Assembly: GCA_033964015.1 (NCBI GenBank)
Contig: CM066923.1
Span: 2,542,001-2,606,000 of the forward strand
Direction of reading: 5' to 3'
Source: Scolanthus callimorphus
Taxonomy: Eukaryota; Cnidaria; Anthozoa; Actiniaria; Edwardsiidae
DNA: 64,000 bases
In this document: positions 10,601 through 22,600 of the stretch, piece by piece
How the letters are laid out: the number at the start of each line of letters is the position of its first letter
How positions within the stretch are numbered: position 1 is the stretch's first letter
The notes under the pieces: model-generated
Told to the model about the DNA's origin: nothing
What the model saw: only the letters and a program-made list of their open reading frames with translations
Database searches by the model: none
Made by a program: the position numbers and the translations under genes

Positions 10601-13600
10601 TGATTAAAACTGCCTACTGACAATGGCGACCAAAATGGGCAACAAGAAAGTTTGAAAAATTTGCCCTTCATTACATATATCTCTCCATGATCATATCTTG
10701 GAGATAACATGTTGTTGTTTATAGCTTGCAAGAGAGGACAGTGATGAGATTTTAAAAGCCATGTCCATGATGGATAAAGTCAACACAGTAAGTTAGTAAT
10801 TAATACAAATCGGATTCCACTAGGTGGCTCTTCTTCCGTTGCGGGGCCTACGGTTTTACGCCCTTATCCGAGAAGACGTGAAGGTCTAACTATTTGCAGA
10901 TGTTAGCGCCTTCTCCTCAATTATTTAGAAAAGACCCTGAGTGTTGGTCGGGCTGGTTTGAACTCCCAACCTCCCGCACAACAGCCCAGTACTCTACCAC
11001 TGCGCCAACCGGTCGGCGGTAATTGAAAGGGCCTTACAAATTTTCTATTAATTAGGATAGCAGGGTTAAATATGCTGTGACTGAATGTTTGTTTCAGTGT
11101 GACAAACTGGAGAAAACCATTACCTGTGCTGAAAGCTACAACCTATTTGGAAAACTGAGGTAACAAACTTGTACTGCAGATTATTGGACCCTAATGTCTC
11201 GTTGTCCAACTTGTGTGACACTGAATTTCTTAGTCGGCCCCATTTGCTTTTGTCATGGCAAAGCAGAAAAAGCAATGAGCCAATCAACGGTTTGGTCTTT
11301 TTGGTAGCTTGGTCAACTTTTGTATTATAAATCTCAGCACCAGGCTTCACTTTCCAACATGAGCAAAACCTGTGCCCTGCTTGGCCTTATTTCCATGCTA
11401 AATAAATCGGCTGAAAAATTCAAGATGGCATTTGTATGACAAAGGCGAATAAAACTCCTATACTAATGCAGTTGCAGGGCTCAAAACAGGTGAAAATAGG
11501 CCAAACATTTTCATTTTATGCCTAACTTTTTTTATCTAGGTGTAGAATAAAGGCTAGTATGTTTTCAGTGTTTTTCTAAACCTATTTACGCCTGATTGTT
11601 TTATGAATTAAAGCTATTAAGTTGGTAGAAGGGGTAAAATTATGACTCTGATTCTTTCTTAATTTCAAGCCCTGTAATCAAATGTTAAAAGGGCACTTGC
11701 ACGCTTGCCTGAGCAGAAAATCATTCAAATCGCAATCCAATTCCATCTTCTTCATAATAGATACAAACACTATAGATTTGTGTTGATTTCACAGATAAAA
11801 GGTCATTTAACAAACCTGGACTGTTATTTTGGTTATTCATGGTAAACTTAAATGAATTTTTGGTGATTAGAATTTGACCTATTTTTAACAGGTGGTTAAA
11901 AAATTAAGCGTGCGAGTGCCCCTTTAAGGGAATAGGTCAAAACATCCATACTTTTTTGGTACCCAATTTTGGGGGGTGGGGTAAGTGCCGGAGCCGCCTA
12001 CCTCTCAGACCTGAATTTTAGGAGCAAGTATCTCCTTAAATACTCCAACGCTTCCTCGCAGCGAGAGGAGTTCATATGTGCAATAAAAACAGGTATCCCT
12101 AGATCATGCTCTGAGAAAATGAGGTCTGAAAAAGGGGTATTGTGTACCTAAGGGGGTAGATGCTGGTACCCACCTCCCCTGAAAAAATTGGGTACCAGTC
12201 AAGTACAAGTGTTTTGACCTCTTCCCTAACTTCATGCAGTAAGCTCAAACCATCTAAAATCTATCAACTTTATCCATAATCTAAATTAATCCTTCTGTTA
12301 TAATGCAGGGACAAGATCAAAATTACATCCAACAAGAAGAAAGGGGATGTCTCCTTACTGCTTGCTTTTCAGCAAGGTAAGAAAGAGATCATTTCCTCAT
12401 TTCCAATCCTCAACCTTAGGTATTAAGGAGTCATGCAAGGGTTTCACAACCATACAGGTGTGTGCACTGGTATGGTGCCGTTGACCATTCCAAAATCAAT
12501 TGGCCTATAGAGCAGTTTTCACATGACTGTCGTGAAACCAATCGCAAAGTAATTACAGCAATTCTGAACAAAAGGTATGGGAGTAATTACAATGTAATTG
12601 CAAATTACTAACGACAGTCATGTGAAATCCACTCTAATGAAAAGGCCACTGAATTCTAAAATGATTGGTATATTATTTTCAGCATATGATCACATCAGAA
12701 AGCTGACAAGAGAGAATATAGATCTCACTAAACAGTTTGAACAAAATTGCCTTAAAGGAGAAAAGGTATGACACCAGAGATTGGTGATTTCTATGGTATA
12801 TGTACCCGTACAATTTAGCAGTTTTTTTATAGTAATTGCAGGGCTTCTGGAATTACACGTTTGTACAGAAACATGTAATTTGGCTTTTTCTGTGTAATTC
12901 TCATAATCTTTAAGTTCTCGATTCTTTAAAATCGAGATTGAGAATGACGAGGCATTCTATAAAACCGCGAGGGACTAGTATGAAGAGTAAGTGAGAGTAT
13001 TTGTGTTCTTGACATTTAATTTTTTACTTTTGCAGAATACAGAAGCACAGAGAGGCCAAGGCAACACCCACTACCAGAATGGAAGATTGAAGGCAGCAAT
13101 CACAACCTACACTGGTGCAATTAACTTGGGGTTAGTAATACAGTTTTATTCACAGGACAGCTACTGCACAAATTCATCCTGGCTAAGAAACAAATGACAT
13201 GACAGCTAGCAGAAATAATGCTTGGTACGCTGGGCTGAAAATTGAAAAGGACAACAACTCTTTTTCCCAGAAATTACCTATGTCAAAATGCACCAGTAGC
13301 ATAAACTATTGATATGGCATTGTTACAACAAAGGAGGGCAGGATCCAGTCTTAATTTTTGGTACATACTTCTATTATCTTTCTTATTCTATTACACTAAA
13401 GTTGGTTAGATTTTGTGTTCATTAATACGTATCACTTACATGGCGCTCACCTCATTGAGGCTATACTCTTTGCTTTCTTGAGAATCATTAGTGCACTAAA
13501 TAGCTACTTTTTAATTTGCTACATTTGATTCCACGATAGTCCGTTCAGTTACCTCCTCTATGGAAACAGAGCTCTTAGCTACCTAAAGAATGGCAACTTG

Positions 13601-16600
13601 AGGGAGGCTCTAGTTGATGGGCGTCGAGCAGTTGTCCTTAAACCAGACTGGACAAAGGTAGTGTATAATATTATATATAGCCTCCTCCACAGCCAATGCT
13701 CGAAAGAAAAAGAAGAAAAGAGAAAAGCCAAAAAAACAAATGGCACCCAAAGGCTTGGGTGTCCTGAGCTGCACGCTTGTCACTTTACATTAATGACTTA
13801 ATAAACTATCTATCTAATATCTATCTACCACAGGTCACCCGAGCTGCCTTTGACCGCCATTGTTTTTTCACCTAAGTTTCTCTTTTTTTCAGCTTTTCTC
13901 TTTTCTTCTGCTTTTCTCTCGAGCATTCTCTTTTCTTCTTTTTATTTCATGCGTTGCCTGCGGAGCAGGCTAGTGTATATAGCTATTTTGATAAAGGTTG
14001 CTGCAAGGGCTTAAGCCTACCATACCGCCCTCGAGTAACGTAACATCGACTCGCGAGTCTCGAGTCTATTTTTATACTCGAAAGACTCGAGGCTCGCGAG
14101 TATTTTCAGGCTGCATATTCATGATATTCATAAGTCACTCGAACGTTTCGAGTGGCTGGTTCCTTTGTTTGCATAAAGCTGGGTGGTTGAGACTCGCGAG
14201 CGGCTCGCGAGTCAGGAAGATCGAAAGACAAAAATACCGGTACAGATAAGATAGCGAAAGAAGTTGTTCTCGAAAAAATGGCAGTTTGACAAAAAGACGG
14301 AGGATTTTCAATCGTTGTTGTGCGGCGGATAAAACAAGCACGATGCTGGGCATATTTATGGTTGTCACCGGCAATCGTTTCGTAGGGTCGCTGTCAGCTC
14401 TTAATATCTTGTTGAGAATAAAGTTACACAAATCGTACAGGTGTTTTTCGTGATTCTTAAAATTGAAGTAGCAAAAATCCGATGGACGATACGGACTTTT
14501 ATTTGGAAACCATTCAAGTGCGCGCGCCATCTCGCAACGCTTTTGCAGATGAAGAAAATTAGCAAATAAAAACCTCCTTTTCCCGCTTTTTCAGCTATTT
14601 CGCAAATATAAGATGCCATGTGCAGTTTGCGTTTCTGATGTTTACTTTTTATGAGAACTAGATAGGAGCTGATAGGGGAAAGCAAAAGTGCAATCAGTTT
14701 CAATCGCTCGGCTTCTTGTTTTCGAACTCAACCAAAGTGTAAAAGCCGCCATGATGCCAAAGTCGGACTTCGCAATAACAAGATGAATTCTCTATGAAAC
14801 TAGACAAAACGTATATCAAATTAAAGCCTAGGTTCTGTAGTTTCGGGTAGTTTGCGTTTCTGATGTTTATTCTGATGCGAACTCGATAGCGGAACGAAAA
14901 ACGCGAGAGTTTTACTCTCAATCACTTGGCTTCTTGTTCGAACTCAACAAATGTGTAAAAGCCGCCGTGATGCCAAAGTCGGATTTCGCAATTACAAGAT
15001 GAATTTTCTATGAAACTAGACAAAACTTTATATCAAATTAAAGCCTAGGCTGTGCAGTTTGCGTTTCTGATGAACTCGGGAATGCAAAAGCGCGAGAGTT
15101 TTACTCAACCCGGTACTCAATCACTCGGCTTCTCGTTCGAACTTTTTAACAAGTGTAAATACCTATGACATTTGTTCTAATCTCTTCCTGGCTGTGTAAA
15201 ACTTCACCTTTTTTAAACAATTTTGTAGACTCGAAAGACTCGCGAGTCAAGAGTGCCTCGAGCCGTTGGAGTGACTTGTTTAATGAGGCTACTCATTAAA
15301 AACAGACTCGCGAGCCTCGAGTCTTTCGAGTATAAAAATAGACTCGCGACTCGCGAGTCGATGTTACGTTACTCGAAAGCGGTACGGTATGCGCCAAGAC
15401 GATTGGCAGTATTGGTAGAAGCAAAACACCCTATTGTAGTTTTACCTCACTGGTCTGGCTCCTAAATTCTACAAAACAGAGCTTTGGTTAAAACTAGTAG
15501 TTACATATGTAAGTAGTTACTTGTGTACTCAAAGAGTGAGTCAATTCAAGACCTCCTACCCAGACAACATTGGGTTCTAGGTGCATACGCCTTCCCCCTG
15601 GAATTTCCATAATTTCAGGGGCTGATTGACCCCTCCCCTAGGAATTTCCAGGGTTCAGCTAGACCCCCTCCCATTTGGAATTTCCAGGGCTTAGATAGAC
15701 CCCTCCCATTGGAATTTCCAGGGCTTAGATAGTTCCCTCCCCCCTGGAAACCTGGGATTTTCTAATATTCAAACTAAATCCTCACACACTTTGTTCTTAC
15801 TTTTGGAAATCATTGTCTTCCAGGGACAGTATCGATATGCTCAAGCTTTCTTTGATCTTGGAGACTGTGAACATGCCATCAAGGCAAATAGGGCAGCAAA
15901 GAAGGTCTGTAATGCTAAGGAGAGCAAGGATCTGGATACCCAGTATGACAAGTTTCTGAGTCAACAAGGTAACTGAATGTTTCTTCTCAAACCCTTTAAT
16001 CCATCAAGCAAAATGGTAGGGATGACTGTTGAGAAGCCCAAATTTCCACCCTAAAAATTCCTGATCAGAAAAAATTCCACTCTAAAAATTACTCCTCTGC
16101 CCTGAAATACCTTCTTCGGTGCACAGTACCCCTAAAAAATACAGAATTTTCTTCTGCGTACTGTTCTCAATACCAGATCGCTGATTTTAACCCCTAAACA
16201 ATATGAGGGTCATACCTACCATCCGAATAGGAGGTGACCTGGTAAATGCCAGTGTGAAAATTTGTTATGGTTGAGAACATTTTGATGAACTAGCACATTA
16301 GTTTTTATTCCCAGGATGCCATACTACCTTTATTTACGTCATATTTTTTTAAAGGAAAATCAAGAAGCGTTAATGGCACATCAGTAAAGAGTCACAACAT
16401 TCATAATGGAACAAGTGCCAAAAAGAATACTCCGGCTAAATCGTAAGCTCATGAATTGTTAGAGTATTGCCTTAGGGCACACATTTGGTGTATGTTGGTG
16501 TGGTGTGTAGCGGGATGTCCTTTGTATAGAGTAGAGCAGATTTCGTATGAATGTGACAAGTGATGCTACAAAGTTGTGTCACACCGCAACTGTGACTCTG

Positions 16601-19600
16601 TCATGCTGCCACTACATAATTTCATTGGCCCCATCTTACATGCCATAACAATGCAATCTGATTGTTTTGTCGTGATTGAAAAGCTTTGTTGTTTGAATCA
16701 GACTACATGTAGTGGAGTGAATCACTCAGCAGCAAAAGATGGATTTCTTTACCATATTTGCAGATGCTTTTCATTACGCTTTAAATATACTTTTATTCCT
16801 TGGAATCCATTGGATCTATTTGAGTGTAGCCAAGATGGAACAAACACTACACACAAATGTAATATAACTAGATTAAATAGCATGACATTTCAAACCAGAA
16901 TTTGAATAATTCTCTGTGTCATTCATTGTGTCGATAACTGGAAGAAAGCTGTGTCAATGTCACAAGGCAGAGTAGGTGAGGTTCCGTATCTACACAACAG
17001 GCCAGGTTATGTGCAGGCCCTGCTGTGTCACTGCACTGTTCACAGTAATATGAAATCTGCTCTATCATCAGGGTTCTTCCATAATGTAACTATAAATAAA
17101 AGGTAATGAATTTAAAGGAGTTTGTGTGCCTAACTCATGATTTGCTATGTTCACTACTTAGCAACTTAGATGACCTTCCAGGTCTGGTTGACGCAGAGAC
17201 CAGTGACACCAGTGGAGATGAATGTGACTTGATTGATGACAACAGTGATGATATGCCTGATATTATTAGTGGCGACAGTGCTGGGGAGGTAGATGATCAT
17301 TGTAGATGCTATCCTTAAAGTACACATCACTCTTGATATGAAGTTGTATTAAAAAGAGGTTGAGCTGGAGTAAACAACTGTATATGAATGTTGTTTATTT
17401 GTCTTTTTGATATCTTGAACCCTTCAAGAAAGGTCATTTCTGCTCTGTTGGTGACGTCCGTTTTGACCAAAGCAATCAAGCCCAGTATCCCTTCCCTTCT
17501 TTGATTTATCAAATATTTTTGTGAAGGAACTAAGTGGTTTCAAGAAACAGTCAGAAACTTGTTATCATTCATGAGAAATGTCCGTTTTAAAGTGTGTAAT
17601 TTGTTTCAAAGTCATACAGTCAGAATTTATGATTAGTCAAAGCAGACATATTGTTACCTAATTAGCATATGGATTGAAATGCTTGTATTGTATCTCTTAA
17701 ATTTATAAAGACATCAAATGTAAAATAAACAACATCCATCTGAACTCTAGCCAAATCTTTTTTTTTGATAGTTTTTCTTAGCAATGGTGATATTCACCTA
17801 TTAGATTGTGATAATCATAATTGTATGGATATGAAGTGTTCTTTTTTCTGTGACTGGGAGCTATGACTAAGGTGCTTCAGTTGGCATTACAGTAGGTCAT
17901 ATTGGTTGATACCTGTAGTAACACTCTTGCAACAAGGATTGATATTATGAAAGTATTAGTGAAAGTCATGTGTTGTTGATAAGCATGGGAAATCGTTATT
18001 ACAGATCATTTCAATTGTTTGACCTAATGTAGCAATAATGACTGCCCTCATATCACGCAGCTCTTCTATTTGCTATGACGTAGCATGCTTTTATCTTTTC
18101 TGGCAGGGACCCCCAGAGCTGGTCACAAACTCAAGTAATGGTGAGTGTTGTAGGTGTCATGGCACGGCCACAGGGTTCCCATGGGTATGTTCAAACAATA
18201 CAAGTGATTAATAAACAAAATATAAATTGCAAAAGTAAATTTGTTTGTTAAATGTCGTCAATGAAACCAAAATGTCAAGATGTGCACTGATGCAGTATAT
18301 GCTTTTTTTTCGGTATGCAAGGTCCTTGGAAGCCCTGGAATTTTGACAGCTTCAAAACGTGGGAACCCTGTGCCATCTCCAGGGGGTACTCAGGATAAAA
18401 AAACATGATGGGGGAGTGCCTTTTTTTGGGGGGTGGGGGTCACGATATCTTAGGTCTTAAACAAACATGCATATTTTTTGGGATTACAAATCTTTGGTGC
18501 CATTTTTTGTTGATGTTGGTGTTGCTTTTGGACATGCAAGTACAACATTGGCACCTGTATTGGTCGCAATGTGGGGACCTGTTAATTTACTGTAAGGTAG
18601 CAGTAAACTAGACTCAACTGTGTTTATTGCCTCTTGTCTCCAGATAGTGATTCTGACGATTATGAAGATTCTCATTGGTAGGTCTATGAGTTATGTATAT
18701 ACTGTAGTTCCTTACACAGAAACGATGTACTGGGCCTTTCATATGTAAAATATTCTGCTCTTGGTTCACACTGAAACATTGCACATTTATAGAGGATATT
18801 ACATCAATGAAATACCAAATTCAAATTTTATTTGAGTCAAGCTTAAAAATCGAGCATTCAGCAAAGGCAAGTGTGATATTTTCACATGTGAAGATATCAA
18901 GTTTTCGCGCGGGAGATCACCTGGTATTTCATTGGTGTTTATATAATAAATGGACAATTTGTATTTGAGGTCAAGGAAAAGGCAGGAAGAAGAGCGCAAG
19001 AAAACGTCAAAGAAGAAGCAAACAAAAGTAGAAAAGAATGTTGAACCAGTACAGAAAACGCCAAAGGAAAACAAGGAACCCAAGAAAGCAGAGTCCCAAG
19101 GAAAGGCTAAAAAGAAGAAAGAGGTAACTACACAATAATATGGACGATGGATTTGAATAAACTCATCAACTAATAAGACATTTAGTTTCGAGCAGAATGA
19201 TATTATAACCTGCCAACATCTCAACAATACTAATTTTTTATCAAAGATAATTAATTTTAGCATTTTGTTTCCACAGAAAGTTAAAGACAAGGCAAAGGAG
19301 CCGACAGCAACTTCCAAGAAGAGAGAACTCATGTCTGTGTTAAAGCAGGTATGTGTCTTCTAGAGTATCCAGTGCCCAGGGGGGGTACTCGGATATAAAA
19401 ATGACGGGGGGGGGGGGGGGGGGGGGGGGGGGTCCGACGGAGCTCCAAATTTCATATATTACCCCAAAAAATACCTGAACCATAAATTTTATACCCCAAA
19501 AATACCTGCTCCCAAAATTTCATACCCCCAAAAATACCCAGCTTTTTAAGCTTCTCGTGTTACAAAGAGTACTTGCCTTTTTTCTTTGCTTGTCATCACC

Positions 19601-22600
19601 TGTTTCCCGGAAATAGCTTTAGTTTAAAGGCAGTATCTTGACAATCAACTAGCCGGTCAGAAGTTTAACAACCCCCAAAAAATACCCGCAGATTTTTCAA
19701 CCCCAGAAAATATTTGGTAGAATTTTCAGCCCAAAAAATACTTTTACTACAAATTTCATACCCAAAAAAGTACGTCGGACCCCCCCCCCCCCCCCCCCCC
19801 CCACCGGGTCATTTTTATATCCGAGTATCCCCGCTGGGATCCAGTGCCTATCCATAAATGTCTAATAGTGGTTTTACTTGGCTTGTGATTGGCTGCCAGG
19901 AAAAAAAAACATCCATCAGCAACTTGTAATTTATGATTGGCAAGGTTTTTGGTTTCATCGAAGTCATTTAGAATTTAGTCTACTTGATCCATTCACAATT
20001 TGAAAGTGTTTCCAAGACGAGAACTGCCATATAATATTTTGAGTTTTAATCTACAGGGCACTTATTCGTTGTTGGAAGGAAAGTATCAACCATCTGTTCG
20101 AAGCTACAGTGAAGCTCTTACGATGCTTTCTTTAGATAGTTTTGAGGTATGAAACATTTTCTTTGCTCATTTTTCTCTGGACCTGAATGATTATAACTGA
20201 CTCACACGATTATTTGTTAAGAAGAAACATATACACAACATTGTTCTCTCTTGCTACTTTCTGATGCCGACATTGCAGTGTGATCGTCATTGCTCTGGTG
20301 GGCAACTCCCAGCCTGAGCTATAAATTTCTTTCTAAGTCACAAACTCACAAGTTGTCGGCTCTTTGGGTGGCCTCAAAAGGCTGATGGCCTCATGAAGAT
20401 GCAATCGGCAAGCCATCCTTGTTTATTCGATACTAGGTAGGCAAGTTCTTGTCTTTTATTCAATGAAAAAAAAATCCGCGTTTACTCTGTTGATTTGCTG
20501 ATTGGCTATTGTTCTGAATGGGTTCCAAGCATGGGGACGAAATGAAATATACAGTATACCCAAATTCTCAGCCACAATTGGGCACCATCTTGGATTTTCG
20601 AAAAAAAATCGGCAAAATTAAGTCTTTATTTCACCTTCTGATCGCAAAAGTCTTAAATTATTATTAATGAAACCTGAATCTCTTAAGTAGCTGAAATTGT
20701 TATCTGGATTTTTCACGCCACAAAGTGGAAGTAGACGTGGTGTGAGAGTGATGAGGTGACAGGGTCCGTAAGGTTCCTGGAAAACCTGGAAAGTCCCGGA
20801 TTTTTATTGTACTCCTGGAAAGTCCTTGAAACTCCTGTAAATTCGAACAAAGTCTTGGAAAAATGAAACGAATTTCATCATTCACAAAATCAAGATTGTT
20901 ATCATTCTAAAAATTCGTTTTCAAACGTACGTTTTTGAAACGTTATCTAAAATGAACTGACAAGGCTGAAAATTATCCTGGGAAACTCCTGGAAAAATTC
21001 CGATACAGCTCCTTCAGACTCCTGATTTTTTCCAATTTCTGAGCCGATTCCTTGGGTGGTGATGTCGATGGGATTGTTGAGTAATGATTGAAAACCTCAC
21101 TTTAACTGTTTTTATTTCCTCCAGACATTTGAGATTAAGACTATAGACTATATACTTATACTCTATGCTCATGGCACAGCTTGTTTGGAAACAGGCATTT
21201 ATAAGGTAAATAGTACGCAGAATAGAATTTGCTTTCTTGATGGGTTTGGAAAGTGAGCCAATCAGAACGATTTTTTTTTTGCATCAACAAGCGTTCCAAA
21301 GAGATTTTAAAAAGTATTGCACTTGAGTCTAAAAACTTTCCCATCTCTTTAGAAAATCTTGCCTTTTCAAATGTTAATTGGGTTTCACTTATAGGATGAT
21401 AAAATCTAGATTTTGCCTCCCAAAACAGGGAAAAGTCTTTGATTGTTTTATTTTGACAAGCAATCCTTTGCACACTTTAAGTCATATGTAGTTTTGTGTC
21501 TTGTTGCTTTTTGCAATTTGCGAACTTTCCCTTAGTGTGTTGTGCAGTTTTTCTAGCACACAAAATATAGCTTGCGCAAGTCACCTGGTTTGTAGTTTAA
21601 AAGTCAAAATCCCATATTGGTTATTGTTTGTTCTTGCTGATGTTCTCTAAAAATGATGTTATGTCTGATGTTACAGGAATTATTGGAGGCAACCCGCCAG
21701 TTTGAGACGATTATAACCCAGTACGAAGACACTATCAAGTTTCCTTTAGCATTTTATGGACTTGGGAGGGTGTATCATAGGCAAAATAGGTGGGCATTAA
21801 TGTATATACTTTACAGTAGAAGCATTGTAGGGCTTTCGAGCTATCGTTTTGGGCAACGACTTATAGCACGATGGATACCAGCCAGAGCTGGCTATAGTCC
21901 AGTTCATTGCTAAGCGTAGGCATTTAGTCATTGGTGTAACTCACATATTCCCAAACTTCATATATACCCTACTGGATAATTTAACTTGTCCCCGACCTGC
22001 TCACCACAGAGTCCTAGCTCAGTTTGTGGAGCATCCGACTTACCTGAAGGTCGTAGGTTCAAGTCCCATTTTTTTCCGAAATTTTTTTTATTGCAGGTTT
22101 TCGGAAGCATTGGAACCCCTTAATCAGGGACTTAAACTGGTCAATACAGGTGAAGAATTTGGTGTGTATAGATGGCCATCATCATCAGTCGTTATAGAGG
22201 AAACCCTACCAGGGAAACTTAAGGTAATTATATGGCACGGTCTCCAAATATTTTTTCAATGTGTGTCAAGGAATTTGATTTGGACAGAAAGAAAGGACAG
22301 AAACAGAAAGAATACAATCAAGAGAAATGTTTATCATGGTTGCAATGTTTCTGGATTCACTAAAATAGTTGAAGGAAATGATCTTTTCAATTAATTTTGA
22401 AGTGAGTGGGCTCATTAGGCACAATGTATGGCAGCCCCCCGGCTCTGCCGCTCATACTTGGTTATCATTGTGAATGTGACTCACTAAGCTAAGCGTTCTT
22501 TTATTTTCCCGTATCAGATTGCTTTCGAAGCCATAGTAGCCGTGTGTCGTAACCCACCAAGAGCTGATGCTGTGTGTAGATATTCTTCCTGCTCAGGACG

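Larger units (their letters stand above)
13036..15968 (+). other. First TPR region of TTC3-like protein
   Basis: Exons 11-13 encode residues about 223-341. They read as paired helices with TPR-type spacing: GNTHYQNGRLKAAITTYTGA, then LLYGNRALSYLKNGNLREAL, then AQAFFDLGDCEHAIKANRAA. The A-helix G/A/Y and B-helix A/Y positions follow the TPR consensus for three consecutive repeats. TPRs bind partner proteins, and in TTC3 this part of the protein is the N-terminal interaction region. Confidence 0.85.
20057..22223 (+). other. Second TPR region of TTC3-like protein
   Basis: Exons 20-23 (residues about 512-648) contain YSLLEGKYQPSVRSYSEAL, YAHGTACLETGIYKELLEAT and FYGLGRVYHRQNRFSEALEP, again with TPR helix spacing. 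The block ends with a RWPSSSVVIEETLPGKLK segment that resembles the sequence before the Cys-rich module in TTC3 and DZIP3. Confidence 0.8.

Noticed and set aside
10940..11018. Functional tRNA gene on the minus strand
   Set aside because: A and B boxes are present but the acceptor stem does not close and the sequence continues into a SINE body.
14135..14921. Gene on the minus strand within the 1.37-kb element
   Set aside because: Three short overlapping ORFs in different frames lie in an inverted-repeat element with an internal tandem repeat; no known domain is seen.
18799..19332. 177-codon minus-strand ORF
   Set aside because: It is antisense to exons 18-19 and a MITE; the Phe/Leu richness is the complement of Lys/Glu-rich codons.
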